Shown here: in pieces, positions 38,801-46,565 of the stretch
How positions within the stretch are numbered: position 1 is the stretch's first letter
How the letters are laid out: each line of letters opens with the position of its first letter
From: Watersipora subatra
Lineage: Eukaryota > Bryozoa > Gymnolaemata > Cheilostomatida > Watersiporidae
Length of the DNA: 64,000 nucleotides
Direction of reading: 5' to 3'
Assembly: GCF_963576615.1 (NCBI RefSeq)
Contig: NC_088708.1
Location: forward strand, 52,749,196 to 52,813,195
Notes under the pieces: generated by a model
The model's input: the letters and a program-made list of their open reading frames with translations, nothing else
Databases searched by the model: none
Told to the model about the DNA's origin: nothing
Made by a program: the position numbers and the translations under genes

Positions 38801-40351
38801 GTATTGGAGCAAACAGTTTTATAAGAATACGTTGTATGTATTTTTTGAATTTATTCCCGAACTCACAAATAACAATAAATGCATCAAGTAATTAGAAGAA
38901 TAAAACAAATAAAACAAATGCTTCATATCAAAATATTTATCAAGTTAGATTTATAATCTGTATTATATGTCAAAGCTAAATTAATAAAGGAATAACCAGT
39001 AAAGAAGTTTTGATTGTTCCTTCACCTTAGAGCAGAGGTGTTCAAACTTTTTGCAAAGGAGGCCAGATTTAGCCTGTTAGAAATTTAGGGGGCCAACCAT
39101 GGCGGACATTTTTTACATATAACAGCAAATAATACTAAGCAAATTTTACTGACCCAATCTGTTTCAAATTTGCTTTTTTATTTTAATTTCAGCTATCTTA
39201 AGCATGTGTTATGGTTCGTTTGAAACATGCATATCAAAATTGTATTGACATTATAACTGAAATTTGATCGCTTATAATAATTTTATTGCTCCCTCACCGT
39301 AGAGACAAGTGAAGAGAATTGTAGGTTCAGCATTGTGTAAGTACAGTGATACATTGAGTGATATAACTCATATGTAGTGTGTTGTAACTTACTCTAAACT
39401 TTCATTAAAGGTAGTTTAATTTAATCTACTGACGGGTATTTTTATTACTTTTAGTTTTAATTTTCAGTAAGTTGATTTTTATTTGTAAAACCATCACTTA
39501 AATTTACGTCGAGACAGTCATATGGAAAGAGCTTGTAAATCAAAGAATTTGTATGGCCCTTTGAATGCATCTTTCTATAGAGGGCTGACCGAGGGAGGCA
39601 AATGTCAATTTGGTTTTAACATAAATTGAATTACACAATTCTGTAAGCACTTGTCTAACAATTTGCAACAGTTCCTAGCAGTTTACGGGTGATTTCACCA
39701 CATGTAGTGCATTTTTCTAATAACAGCATTAAGTCACATCTTGTCATGAGAGATGAACTAGCACTGGGTTTGATAATTGGTCATTTCATTTTCAAGTCCA
39801 ACTTGAGATTAAACTAGCAAGAAATCAAATGAATCCATAGTGATAGCGACGTCAAGCTGTTAACATTCAGGGAAGGAAACACTAATAGCTTTTATATATA
39901 CAAGTTTATTGTGAGGAATTTATTAAATTCTTCCAGAAGCGTCCTTTTCCTCAAATTATAAATTTACAAGTTACAAAATAGACTACCTCTATCAATAGTC
40001 ATTGTAGTAAAGACAAATTACATCTATTTCTTTATTAAAGTACATTATGCTGGTGATAACATCCGAAAGCTTGATTTGATTCACGTCAAAAAGTTTTTTC
40101 AACTAAAACCCCGCATTAATATTATCTATCATGTTCATTTTTGTAAAACTTACCTACCTAGTTCCGTCATGTTAAATATTTGCGCATAAATAAGCTGTAA
40201 TATGGTTGTCATTATCAGTGATTGTCCTTGCAGGTGTGTCGATGCCATTGAGGAAACCAGGCAATATGAGCTTACTGACACGACATTTGACTTTGACCTT
40301 TGCACCCTCGACGCACAAGTAATTCATAAACTGGAGACATTATTAAAGTGA
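17874..40351 (+). CDS. MLLT3/MLLT1-like: AF9/ENL-type YEATS and AHD protein (MLLT3/MLLT1 family), 10 exons
   Basis: Exons: 17874-17888, 18005-18182, 29227-29462, 32408-32545, 32786-32868, 33155-33201, 34671-34784, 36599-36753, 37069-37184 and 40234-40351. All are GT-AG, phases agree, and the sum is 1200 nt (399 residues). The start is MAPNSVIAVLLNIGHTA with a good Kozak context, matching the AF9 N-terminus. Residues 1-143 are a YEATS domain, the reader of acetyl/crotonyl-lysine on histone H3. H56, F59, G77 and Y78 line up one-to-one with the human AF9 pocket; position 28 is Tyr instead of Phe. The middle is Lys/Ser-rich with a poly-Ser run, as in AF9 and ENL. The C-terminus (VDLHDKIAQLN... 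through TDTTFDFDLCTLD) is the AHD helix that in the family binds AF4, DOT1L, CBX8 or BCOR. A single copy here cannot be assigned to AF9 or ENL. The 33155 and 34671 exons are the least certain joins. Confidence 0.92.
18245..18679. mobile_element. MITE-like inverted-repeat element next to the 16-bp array
   Basis: The left end AATGAACTTAAACAAAATTT and the right end in reverse complement (AATGAACTTACACAATATTT) match, continuing into TAGATTTTAT on both arms. It lies 62 bp after exon 2 of the AF9/ENL-type gene. Its right end is about 12 bp from the first 16-bp repeat unit. A related copy in opposite orientation lies at about 33500-33800. Confidence 0.6.
18692..23356 (+). repeat. 4.7-kb satellite of a 16-bp unit (TGGGTTATTATTGTGM)
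   Basis: About 291 head-to-tail copies of CTGGGTTATTATTGTG or ATGGGTTATTATTGTG run through intron 2 of the AF9/ENL-type gene. The main variation is C or A at a single position. Rarer variants are GTT for ATT, GGGCT, TGTT, CTTGG and, near the 3' end, GTCCT. Because 16 is not a multiple of 3, all three plus frames cycle through one 16-residue pattern (LLLCWVIIVMGYYCAG). Frames close only where an A variant creates TGA. The resulting ORFs of 65-123 residues are artefacts. Confidence 0.97.
24551..24792 (-). repeat. SINE-like dispersed repeat, copy E, left part
   Basis: It has the family's start (ATAAATCTCAAAGTTTGTGT), the AGCTACTAAAATTTAG motif and the tRNA-like stretch (GATCTCAGAACCTCCCATTC, CTTACCAATTAAGC). 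It is interrupted at TACGG by the LTR element and resumes at 27861. Confidence 0.7.
24798..24988 (-). repeat. left LTR (3' LTR of the element)
   Basis: Bounded by TGTGAAC at the left and ATATCACA at the right. Its sequence is the same as the other LTR over all 191 positions that I compared by eye. It contains the inverted ACTAGAGCTACTCTAGT near its left end. Confidence 0.93.
24989..25001 (-). other. polypurine tract
   Basis: The minus strand reads AAACAAAGGAAGA immediately before the 3' LTR (TGTGATAT). This is the expected place and composition for the plus-strand primer of an LTR element. Confidence 0.7.
25267..25659 (-). CDS. hypothetical 130-residue frame downstream of gag, with 15-residue repeats
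   Basis: This is an open frame inside the LTR element between gag and the polypurine tract. It contains two exact and further degenerate 15-residue units (VTVAGYLLAGDRAEQ). They come from a 45-bp DNA repeat at 25504-25620. It is rich in Gly, Ala, Asp and Ser and has no resemblance I recognise. The plus strand is also open here (25299-25733), so the openness may only reflect GC-rich, stop-poor repeats. It could be an accessory protein, a stretch of former pol/env region or untranslated sequence. Confidence 0.25.
   Translation of the reverse strand: MEGDSGASPATDHTTGDCGEQVTVAGYLLAGDRAEQVTVAGYLLAGDRAAQATSAGNLSTGDRAEPTNTARDLSLQGDWAGEREYMNTANEDLLLGPGESAVWSSQGGKSRRKDSRLSATFGEILDSQPF
25504..25620. 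repeat. 45-bp tandem repeat inside the LTR element
   Basis: Two full copies of a 45-bp unit (GCACGGTCTCCTGCAAGCAG, then GTATCCGGCTACAGTCACCT, then GTTCA) are followed and preceded by degenerate ones. The period is a multiple of 3. Confidence 0.85.
25984..27291 (-). CDS. gag: Gag-like nucleocapsid polyprotein of the LTR element
   Basis: A single open frame of 435 residues, the only long one in the element, starts about 370 bp inside the 5' LTR. Residues 1-240 hold a retrotransposon Gag-type helical core (LRSLGFE...FNQARDLLRGHYEREENVYV, DRDFLLRVERLSRQL, WERFRNLLWTRN). Residues about 260-355 are Arg/Ser/His/Gly-rich. The C-terminus has zinc knuckles: one at about 361-374 with its first Cys replaced by Arg (RYECGSIDHFVKTC), then two intact CX2CX4HX4C motifs, CNNCKKLGHMAGEC and CRICDGKYHAESEC. 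Known Gags assemble particles and package RNA; here the enzymes would have to come from another element. The frame has no stops or frameshifts, consistent with recent activity. The frame ends at TAG without a visible shift into pol. Confidence 0.85.
   Translation of the reverse strand: MAGRRVGANIFASLPALEILATDVFGSWKKFSEEFTLCIEMKDFEMGDSEAMVEGEAVVVPNFTPRAQLLALLKAIGQEGRETLRSLGFESNNPDSTFNQARDLLRGHYEREENVYVKTQKFVSAKQLAGEDDRDFLLRVERLSRQLDFGMNDDSRRSFALVIAVNGLCDTRLSRDLIAQNNLDWERFRNLLWTRNVVQEASNMLTAKPSFNRPAFAQPSATPEAIKPIPGASTSSKAASVGATGQLCVKQEVGEVERREVRDCRRRNRDSSDSYKARGCNGCYDDYRRDSSSRESSQERHGHHNGYRHGSSSCEGSHGTRYRWHCYSLSSDSDGSKDHAYRNSHWGKRHGSSYRRRNDSRYECGSIDHFVKTCPRVRCNNCKKLGHMAGECDRPSRCRICDGKYHAESECPFKSRKDRCIYKNVRIVSNRNSVD
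27467..27641. repeat. 24-bp tandem repeat in the leader of the LTR element
   Basis: About seven copies of a unit like TATCACTACACTATCGTATT plus AATT lie between the primer-binding site and the gag start. On the minus strand this is the 5' leader, where a packaging signal would be expected. Whether the repeats act in that way is unknown. Confidence 0.85.
27647..27664 (-). other. primer-binding site
   Basis: Directly after the 5' LTR the minus strand reads TGGTACCACGAGTGCTTA. The initial TGG is what pairs with the CCA end of a tRNA primer. I could not decide which tRNA. Confidence 0.65.
27665..27855 (-). repeat. right LTR (5' LTR of the element)
   Basis: This is the second 191-bp copy. On the minus strand it starts TGTGATATTATCGGCTCGC, so it is the promoter-side LTR for the gag gene. 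No TATA box was identified with confidence. Confidence 0.93.
27861..27987 (-). repeat. SINE-like dispersed repeat, copy E, right part
   Basis: After the TACGG duplication the SINE resumes, with GGCAATGTGCCAGGCTAATG, CAACTACATTAC, TTTATAAGCTG and a degenerate GTGCAACGCCGG end. Joined to 24551-24797 it gives one interrupted copy. Confidence 0.7.
28860..29030 (+). repeat. tRNA-like SINE fragment
   Basis: It has an A-box-like TAGTTAGGCACGCTTGTCTG and a B-box-like GGAGATCAAATCC, then a TACTAGATTTTAATCAC segment and a TATATATATAGATG tail like the A-F family. It is intronic in the AF9/ENL-type gene. A related fragment lies near 37290-37410. Confidence 0.45.
30136..30591. mobile_element. Tc1/mariner-like MITE (CAGTCATGG...AACACCCCT ends)
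   Basis: The left end CAGTCATGGTTAAAAGTATT followed by AACACCCCT faces a right end that reads in reverse complement CAGCCATGGCCGTAGCTGAA with AGTATTAACACCCCT. This type of end is familiar from Tc1/mariner elements. TA precedes the left end; the right end is followed by GTA. The 456-bp interior has no transposase frame. Confidence 0.7.
30603..31855. mobile_element. TA-flanked inverted-repeat transposon, long copy (1,253 bp)
   Basis: The left end CCCTAGGACACTTATGTATT and the right end (reverse complement CCCTAGGACACTTATATTTC) are both flanked by TA, as for Tc1/mariner-type insertion. The subterminal parts are rich in TTTCGCG/CGCGAAA motifs. The interior is degenerate; the 85-codon frame at 31528 shows no transposase motif. 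It starts 12 bp after the preceding MITE. An internally deleted relative is at 56902. Confidence 0.8.
33230..33980. mobile_element. inverted-repeat element with CAGTGAAACTC ends
   Basis: CAGTGAAACTCTGCCACAGG at the left faces GAGTTATCCGAGTTTCACTG at the right. Subterminal GATAACTCGAAC-type motifs occur on both arms. It begins only about 28 bp after the donor of the 33155-33201 exon. The target duplication is unclear. An older repeat related to the 18245 element is nested at about 33500-33800. Confidence 0.65.
33500..33800 (-). mobile_element. second copy of the 18245-type repeat, nested
   Basis: Its reverse complement matches the 18270-18560 part of the first copy, with shared ATCAGAAAGTAT, TTTCTATGATTTG, GTGCCAGG or TGCCAGGA, and CAGTTAAAACGCTC-like segments. 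It lies inside the CAGTGAAACTC element. Confidence 0.5.
35627..35692 (+). other. candidate 66-nt cassette exon of the AF9/ENL-type gene
   Basis: An AG acceptor at 35625-35626 and a strong GTAAGT donor at 35693 bound a 66-nt open segment encoding about 22 residues (SDELIKCILPLPTAKMTWSH plus two). Its phase is 1 at both ends, exactly that of the neighbouring exons, so inclusion adds 22 residues without a frame change. The upstream pyrimidine tract is poor. It may be an alternative exon or chance. Confidence 0.4.
36461..36569 (+). repeat. 13-bp C/T-only minisatellite (TTCCCTCCACCCC)
   Basis: About seven to eight near-perfect copies form a polypyrimidine run almost free of G. It ends about 30 bp before the acceptor of the exon at 36599. 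It may lengthen that exon's pyrimidine tract, and it can in principle form triplex or i-motif structures. Confidence 0.9.
37508..38376. mobile_element. piggyBac-like MITE between TTAA sites (869 bp)
   Basis: Long inverted arms of about 130 bp read AGGTTGACTTGCAACAAAAT at the left and, reverse-complemented, AGGTTGACTTCCAATAAAAT at the right. Both ends are flanked by TTAA (37504-37507 and 38377-38380), the piggyBac target. Inner arm parts such as GAGCTTTTAAGAGCTT also pair. There is no transposase. It lies in the last intron of the AF9/ENL-type gene. Confidence 0.8.
38381..40233. other. remainder of the last AF9/ENL-type intron
   Basis: No exon is seen. Around 39035-39100 a stretch with AGAGGTGTTCAAAC and GGAGGCCAGATTTAG looks like a decayed hAT-type terminus, but no partner end was found. 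Confidence 0.4.
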
Positions 40352-41202
40352 CTTGCCATTCCAATAAATTTGTTTTGTATTTTCATATTTATTGCTCTAA
40401 ATTTTGATGCTCTTACGCAAATTAGACTGCTACTAACACATTCAAGCAAGTGTTTGTAGGGTGTCTGCACTGAATTCGCATCTCTTACCCAATAGCACGA
40501 TTAGTTACTTGCAATATTCACATGAAATTGATTACTAGTCACCTATTGATCGGATCTTCTGCTTCCATTCTGCAAATATGCAATCTTTCTGATTGGTTAT
40601 AAATTTAATCTTTTTCCTATCCATCAAGTTGATTGCTATTTTCATCGATGTAAGCTTTTTGTAACATAATTTATAATTGTATTCTTCATACCAAATTCTA
40701 TTGTACAATAAAGTTCTATTTAAAAAGCACTTATTAAGACATGTAGCCAACAGCTAGTAAAACTAAAATAGATTGAGATTGCAGAAACTTGTATGTAAGA
40801 AGAATGTGGAGATGCTGCCTGCATCCATGAAAGTAGATTTGATACTAAACGGAATGTGTTAAAATAAACTTCATTTTCCACACTATCATTAGCATGAAAT
40901 CAGTCCCTGTCACATAGCCCTTCCAACAAAATATGATTCAATATTTCAATTCTTTCAACCCAAAACGGTGTGATTATGTATCATGCATGCAAAATATAGT
41001 CTTACAAAAAGCAGTAATTAATCTAATATAAATGGCTCAATCAAGTATATGATTGAGTCATACTACTTGGTAAACTATTTGTATCCAATTCACAAATGGG
41101 TGAATGGATTTTATGCTTATAAATAAAAGATCACATTTTATAAGAATAAATGAAAACTCAATACAAAGATCAGTGCATTCACTTAATGCTCAAGTAGGAG
41201 AT
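40352..41202. other. convergent intergenic gap
   Basis: About 850 bp separate the stop of the AF9/ENL-type gene from the stop of the minus-strand MARVEL gene. It must contain both 3' ends. No coding sequence is supported. Confidence 0.6.
40363..40368 (+). terminator. poly(A) signal of the AF9/ENL-type gene
   Basis: A canonical AATAAA lies 12 bp after the TGA stop, followed by T/TG-rich sequence (TTTGTTTTGTATTTTC). If used, the 3' UTR would be only about 30-40 nt. A second AATAAA near 40708 is an alternative. Confidence 0.5.
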
Positions 41203-44200
41203 TCAGTGCACGACATGTGGGTCATGCGAGTACCACGGATAAACATAGAATTCTCCGGAAGCTCCCCTCCACCACATCAAGGTAAGAATCGTGTCAATCA
41301 GAAATAGAAGCGCTGCCACAGCACTTGTCAGCTAAAACAGCCGATGAACGAGTCAATCGATGAGGGAGTCAATCGACAACTGATGAGTAATATTACCCTA
41401 ATTCTGTATATAATTCTAGCCAATATTGTGTGTTTGAAAATACCGCATCATGTCAAGATTGAGTCAAACATTGGCACAACGTGTCAAACAATATCGTAAT
41501 GCGGAAGACATCTTATATAAGAACTTAATTATGGGAAGACATCTTATATAAGAACTTAATTATGTTGAGAAGGCAAATTTCTAGAGGCAGTGTCAACAGT
41601 AATAATCATTGCAACACTCAGACCTTCCGTCTGCAGTATTATCTCACGGACTCAGCGTAATTGCCTGTTACACAGGGCAACTTTTAAGATATAATGACAC
41701 ATTGCTATTCACTAACATACAATGGATTTGGGTACTAAAGCAGAAGTAATGCTTACCGTGCATATTGTATATTGCGGATAGATCGACATTTTGAATGAAG
41801 GCCACAGATATGCAGCGCACGCGGTTACAGCGATCATGCAGACGGTCATTAGTGTGTGGTAACCGAGCATCTAAAACAGAAGGCATTATTCACCAAACGG
41901 ATACAGGTATCGTCCAGCAATGTGGACGCGTATCTCACAATTGACTAGAGCTTGTCTGAAGAATTGCCTCAGGCAGCCAAGACGGTACAGCATAGCGATA
42001 GGTTCTTTTGTAAAGTAGACTTTTTTAACAAGCATTTCATTGGAACCAGTGGCCAACCTTTTTGTGAAATCGTAGCTTTATCTCAGAGTGAATGTTATAT
42101 TTTCATATTCACAATACAGCCCGTAAATTCATAAATTAGTTTGATGAGTGGATACTATAGGATAGTTTGTAGGTAGGATACTATAATATTTAACCAGATA
42201 CCTTGTAAATTATGGTCATTGCTGCACCAATTTTAAAACTTTGAGGTGGACAAACACCTGCAGCTTAAATATTGGTTGTGTCACTGCTACACATACGGCG
42301 ATGAGAGTACTCTCTCTATGTTTTCAATTCTGAGGACCAGTCTTGCTGTGAGTGCTAATGCAGCTATACCAAATGAGTTGGGTAATTACCAAAACATCAG
42401 TTACACATTTTGATCTCAGTCAGTTGGTGGCAGTAAGGAGATCAAATGTACAAGCTTTTAGAGCAGTGTATGACAGCTTTACTCGGATGGCCCGTTTCAT
42501 AATACTGTAAGTTTAGCACTACATAGTATATAACCCACTCGTCTTTTACCATGACTGGCAATCGAATCTCGCATCTCTGTAATCGCATTGAAATGGCAAA
42601 CTTTGTAGTCTAGAAGCCCAACCAGACAGCATGATGACAATTGTGACAAGATTGACTGCACACATTACTATGCCGCAGCTATCAATGATATTCTACTGAA
42701 ATTGCTCCCACTACTATTCTGCTATAAATTTCTACTAAATTCTCTCAAGGATGAGTATAATAATAGGAATAAGGGAAAAATGACTCCCTAGTGGTGTCAT
42801 GATCAATTGACACTAATATGATACAGATGTTAGGCATCAGTCAGAGCACCTATGACAGCGCTTATGGCAGGTGCCTGACAGCCTCTATTTGTGAAAGACA
42901 AGCAACTTGCAATCTATACATGTATTTCTCAAATATAGCTATTAAAATCTTAGAATAAAGAATCCATATCGCATTGATCTCGGACCCTCTCATTGGTCAG
43001 TCCAATCCCTTACCGATTAAGCCACACGAGCTTGATGGATTCATTAAGTGATATATGTCATTATATGGGTGCAAATACGCTACAAGGAGAGTGGTAGCAT
43101 AATTTTATGCGTGCTCAATCGTGAGAGCAAGTAGTTAGCTCCTATTAGTAAGCTTACTGAAATTAGCCATTGGCCATGTGCCAGGCTAAAAGCGAGTGGC
43201 AGGCAACTACATTACCTCTCATTGTTTTTAAGCTGATTTTAATACCCGTACCAACGCCAGGCATTCCGCTGGTAAATAAATAAAATTTACTAAATACAGA
43301 AACATAAATTGATTTTCGAAGTTTAATTGGCTTGTGAGGAGTTCATGGTTGCATGCATACATGAATATGCTATGCAACCAGCTAAAAAGAGCCATCCACA
43401 TAAGGTACATGGTAGAATTGTTCAAGAACGTGGAAAGTCTTGGCTAGGAATCAGAGCCGCACTACTGACTTACTGCACTACTGACTTACCGCACTACTGA
43501 CTTATGGCACTACTGACTTACCACACTACTGACTTACCGCACTACTGACTTACGGCACTACTGACTTACCGCACTACTGACATACCGCACTACTGACTTA
43601 CTGCACTACTGACTTACCGCACTACTGACTTATGGCACTACTGACTTACCACACTACTGACTTACCGCACTACTGACTTACGGCACTACTGACTTACCGC
43701 ACTACTGACATACCGCACTACTGACATACCGCACTACTGACTTACCGCACTACTGACTTACCGCACTACTGACTTATGGCACTACTGACTTACCGCACTA
43801 CTGACTTACCGCACTACTGACTTACTGCACTACTGACTTACCGCACTACTGACTTACCGCACTACTGACTTATGGCACTACTGACTTACCACACTACTGA
43901 CTTACCGCACTACTGACTTACGGCACTACTGACTTACCGCACTACTGACATACCGCACTACTGACTTACTGCACTACTGACTTACCGCACTACTGACTTA
44001 CCACACTACTGACTTACCGCACTACTGACTTACGGCACTACTGACTTACCGCACTACTGACATACCGCACTACTGACATACCGCACTACTGACATACCGC
44101 ACTACTGACTTACCGCACTACTGACTTATGGCACTACTGACTTACCGCACTACTGACTTACCGCACTACTGACTTACCGCACTACTGACTTACCGCACTA

Positions 44201-46565
44201 CTGACTTATGGCACTACTGACTTACCACACTACTGACTTACCGCACTACTGACTTACGGCACTACTGACTTACCGCACTACTGACATACCGCACTACTGA
44301 CTTACTGCACTACTGACTTACCGCACTACTGACTTATGGCACTACTGACTTACCACACTACTGACTTACCGCACTACTGACTTACGGCACTACTGACTTA
44401 CCGCACTACTGACATACCGCACTACTGACTTACTGCACTACTGACTTACCGCACTACTGACTTACTGCACTACTGACATACAGCACTACTGACATACCGC
44501 ACTACTGACTTACGGCACTACTGACTTACCGCACTACTGACTTACCGCACTACTGACTTACGGCACTACTGACTTACCGCACTACTGACTTACGGCACTA
44601 CTGACTTACCGCACTACTGACATACCGCACTACTGACATACCGCACTACTGACTTACGGCACTACTGACTTACCGCACTACTGACTTACCGCACTACTGA
44701 CTTACCGCACTACTGACTTACCGCACTACTGACTTACCGCACTACTGACTTACCGCACTACTGACTTACCGCACTACTGACTTACCGCACTACTGACTTA
44801 CATTGATAGACACACGATTTTTGTGCAATCTAAGTTGACAGAAAGGCTAAAAATATTTAATAAATAAGCATCCATCTAATCAAATGAGTTATCATTATAA
44901 GAACTATAGTTTTATCACGTTTATTCTTAATGAATAAGAAAACTGCAGAAGGCGATAGATAAGACCAAATCCTCACCAACGCAGGAAAGAATTCCGGAAA
45001 GCTTTCACTCATGTTGATGCTGTATAAGATGCACCAGGATAGAGCTGTGACAAGAGCGAGTGTTGAAAGTATCTCGATGCACACAATGGCTCCATTACCA
45101 TCAAAACTCAACGCGAATATCAGTGACAAAAGAGGCAGAACCTTAAACAAAGTCAAACGTGTACACTAGAACTACAGAGTAGTGCGTGGTTAATAGAGCT
45201 GGAACGAGACACAGACATCTCGAGTATCGACCTGTCTCGTCCCAGATCGATTTCGTCTCGACCTAATTATTGCCAAACTTGAGACAGGAAATAGAACTAA
45301 AGCAGGCGCTGTTAAAACATGGCTGCAAAAAAAGGAAAATAAAGTTGCAGGAAATTAAGTAAGACCTATTCACTAGATGGTAAAAATATACATGTACAAA
45401 GCAATATGTTTATAATAATTATTATCAATCAAACTCAAAATTCTTAGAAATATATAAATTTGCTATTTTAGAGTAGTTTGCGTCACTTTTGTTAATAAAA
45501 AGTACATGCATACTGCTATCAAAATGTTGTAATTAAATCGTTTACATCAGAAGAAAATTCAATTTAAAAAGAGGTTTATCAATTTCATATATCAGGTGCG
45601 CTAGTCCTTGCGTAGTGAAATCATCACCAAAGGCTCATTATTTTACTGTCTCGTGTCTCGAATTCTCACAAGACAGTATCTCGAGTCTCGTCTCGAACTC
45701 AAAAAACCTGTCTCGTTCCACCTCTAATGGTTAATGCGTTAGTTGGCTGACAAATATAATACTGTTTGAACAAACACAGTAACAGCAAATATTACACCAG
45801 CTCCAGAGCAAAAAAATTGTATTGAATTTTCAAAATCTAAAATTGAAGCAACTGCATCATAGCTTACAACACAAGATTATCTTAGTAAAAGATTTACTTA
45901 GTACTCTCAGTACTGTTTGCCTTGAAACAGGCCCGACAATAATTTTACTAAATGAAACTGCAGCTTTTATTGTTCACTATAAAATTGTAATTCTGTTGAG
46001 CAACCATTAAATCCTAAAACCATTAAATTCTAAGATTAATTGTTTTAGTATCCAATAAATTCAAAACATTCACTAAAAGTTATACATGATTTAAATAAAT
46101 CTGAATTTCTCAGAAACTAAAGATTCTGCGCAATAATAGATACTCGTGACATCTTGTACCACACTTGACAAAGAAGAAACACGGTGTATTAAATAAAGAA
46201 TGGCAAAGTCTACTTAGGTCTTACCCAATCATTGGTCTAACTACTTTTGCTGAAATCATTTATTGAAAACAGCTTGTAATAATCATTGCTGTATACTAAT
46301 AAGTATAACATAATGCTGAGTCATTTAATAGATATGTACCAAAAAGAAATACTGTATTCTATGATTGTCTACAAAAATCGAAAAAAGCACAAGGTTCTAC
46401 AATGGATACATACAATGGATAGCTGCTAGTAAGAGGAAATCAAGGTAAAGATGTAAAACTTACGAATTCCAAGATCTTCAGCAGAAAGTTTATAGAGCAA
46501 AAATAAGGAACATTTGGCTTTAGAGAGAGCGGTTTAGGTCTCCGAGCTGGTGTCGGTGCAACCAT
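41203..46565 (-). CDS. MARVEL-domain four-helix membrane protein (CMTM/MAL/plasmolipin type), 4 coding exons
   Basis: Coding exons on the minus strand: 46565-46464, 45141-44977, 41870-41757 and 41331-41203. All are phase 0 with GT-AG ends and together encode 169 residues ending in TGA. Four hydrophobic segments appear: about 22-46 (INFLLKILEFVLPLLSLIFA), 52-76 (IVCIEILSTLALVTALSWCI), 91-111 (LGYHTLMTVCMIAVTACAAY) and 128-148 (TSAVAALLFLIDTILTLMWW). Cytosolic tails are short. This is the MARVEL topology of CMTM, MAL and plasmolipin proteins, which act in membrane apposition and cargo sorting. I cannot assign a subfamily. The start ATG has G at -3 and +4 and lies two bases after an acceptor, so a 5' UTR exon exists upstream, or the frame could extend further. 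The acceptor chosen at 45141 makes helix 1 continuous; an alternative at about 45166 would add residues. Confidence 0.75.
42911..43272 (-). repeat. SINE-like dispersed repeat, copy F
   Basis: In reverse complement the tRNA-like head has an A-box TGGCTTAATCGGTAAG and a B-box GGGTCCGAGATC. The shared middle (GGCCATGTGCCAGGCTAAAA) and the AAGCTGATTTTAATACCCGT end follow on plus. It lies in an intron of the MARVEL gene, about 190 bp from the 16-bp array. Confidence 0.75.
43459..44800 (+). repeat. 1.3-kb satellite of a 16-bp unit (GCACTACTGACTTACC) with an 8-unit order
   Basis: About 84 copies lie in an intron of the MARVEL gene, ending about 180 bp from the exon at 44977. Units differ in the last bases: TTACTGC, TTACCGC, TTATGGC, TTACCAC, TTACCGC, TTACGGC, TTACCGC, ATACCGC. 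That series of eight (128 bp) recurs several times, with partial repeats between. The final ten or so copies are nearly all TTACCGC. Confidence 0.97.
45194..45726. mobile_element. hAT-like MITE (TAGAGSTGGAACGAGACA ends)
   Basis: The left TAGAGCTGGAACGAGACA and the right end (reverse complement TAGAGGTGGAACGAGACA) pair. Flanks are GTGGTTAA and ATGGTTAA, an 8-bp duplication with one mismatch. The 533-bp interior has no transposase. It lies about 50 bp upstream of the MARVEL exon at 45141. Confidence 0.72.

Noticed and set aside
39035-39610. hAT-type element around AGAGGTGTTCAAAC
   Set aside because: Only one plausible terminus was found, with no partner inverted end or 8-bp duplication.
43459-44800. 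CRISPR-like regular repeats
   Set aside because: The 16-bp units are directly head-to-tail without unique spacers, in an intron of an animal gene. This is a satellite.
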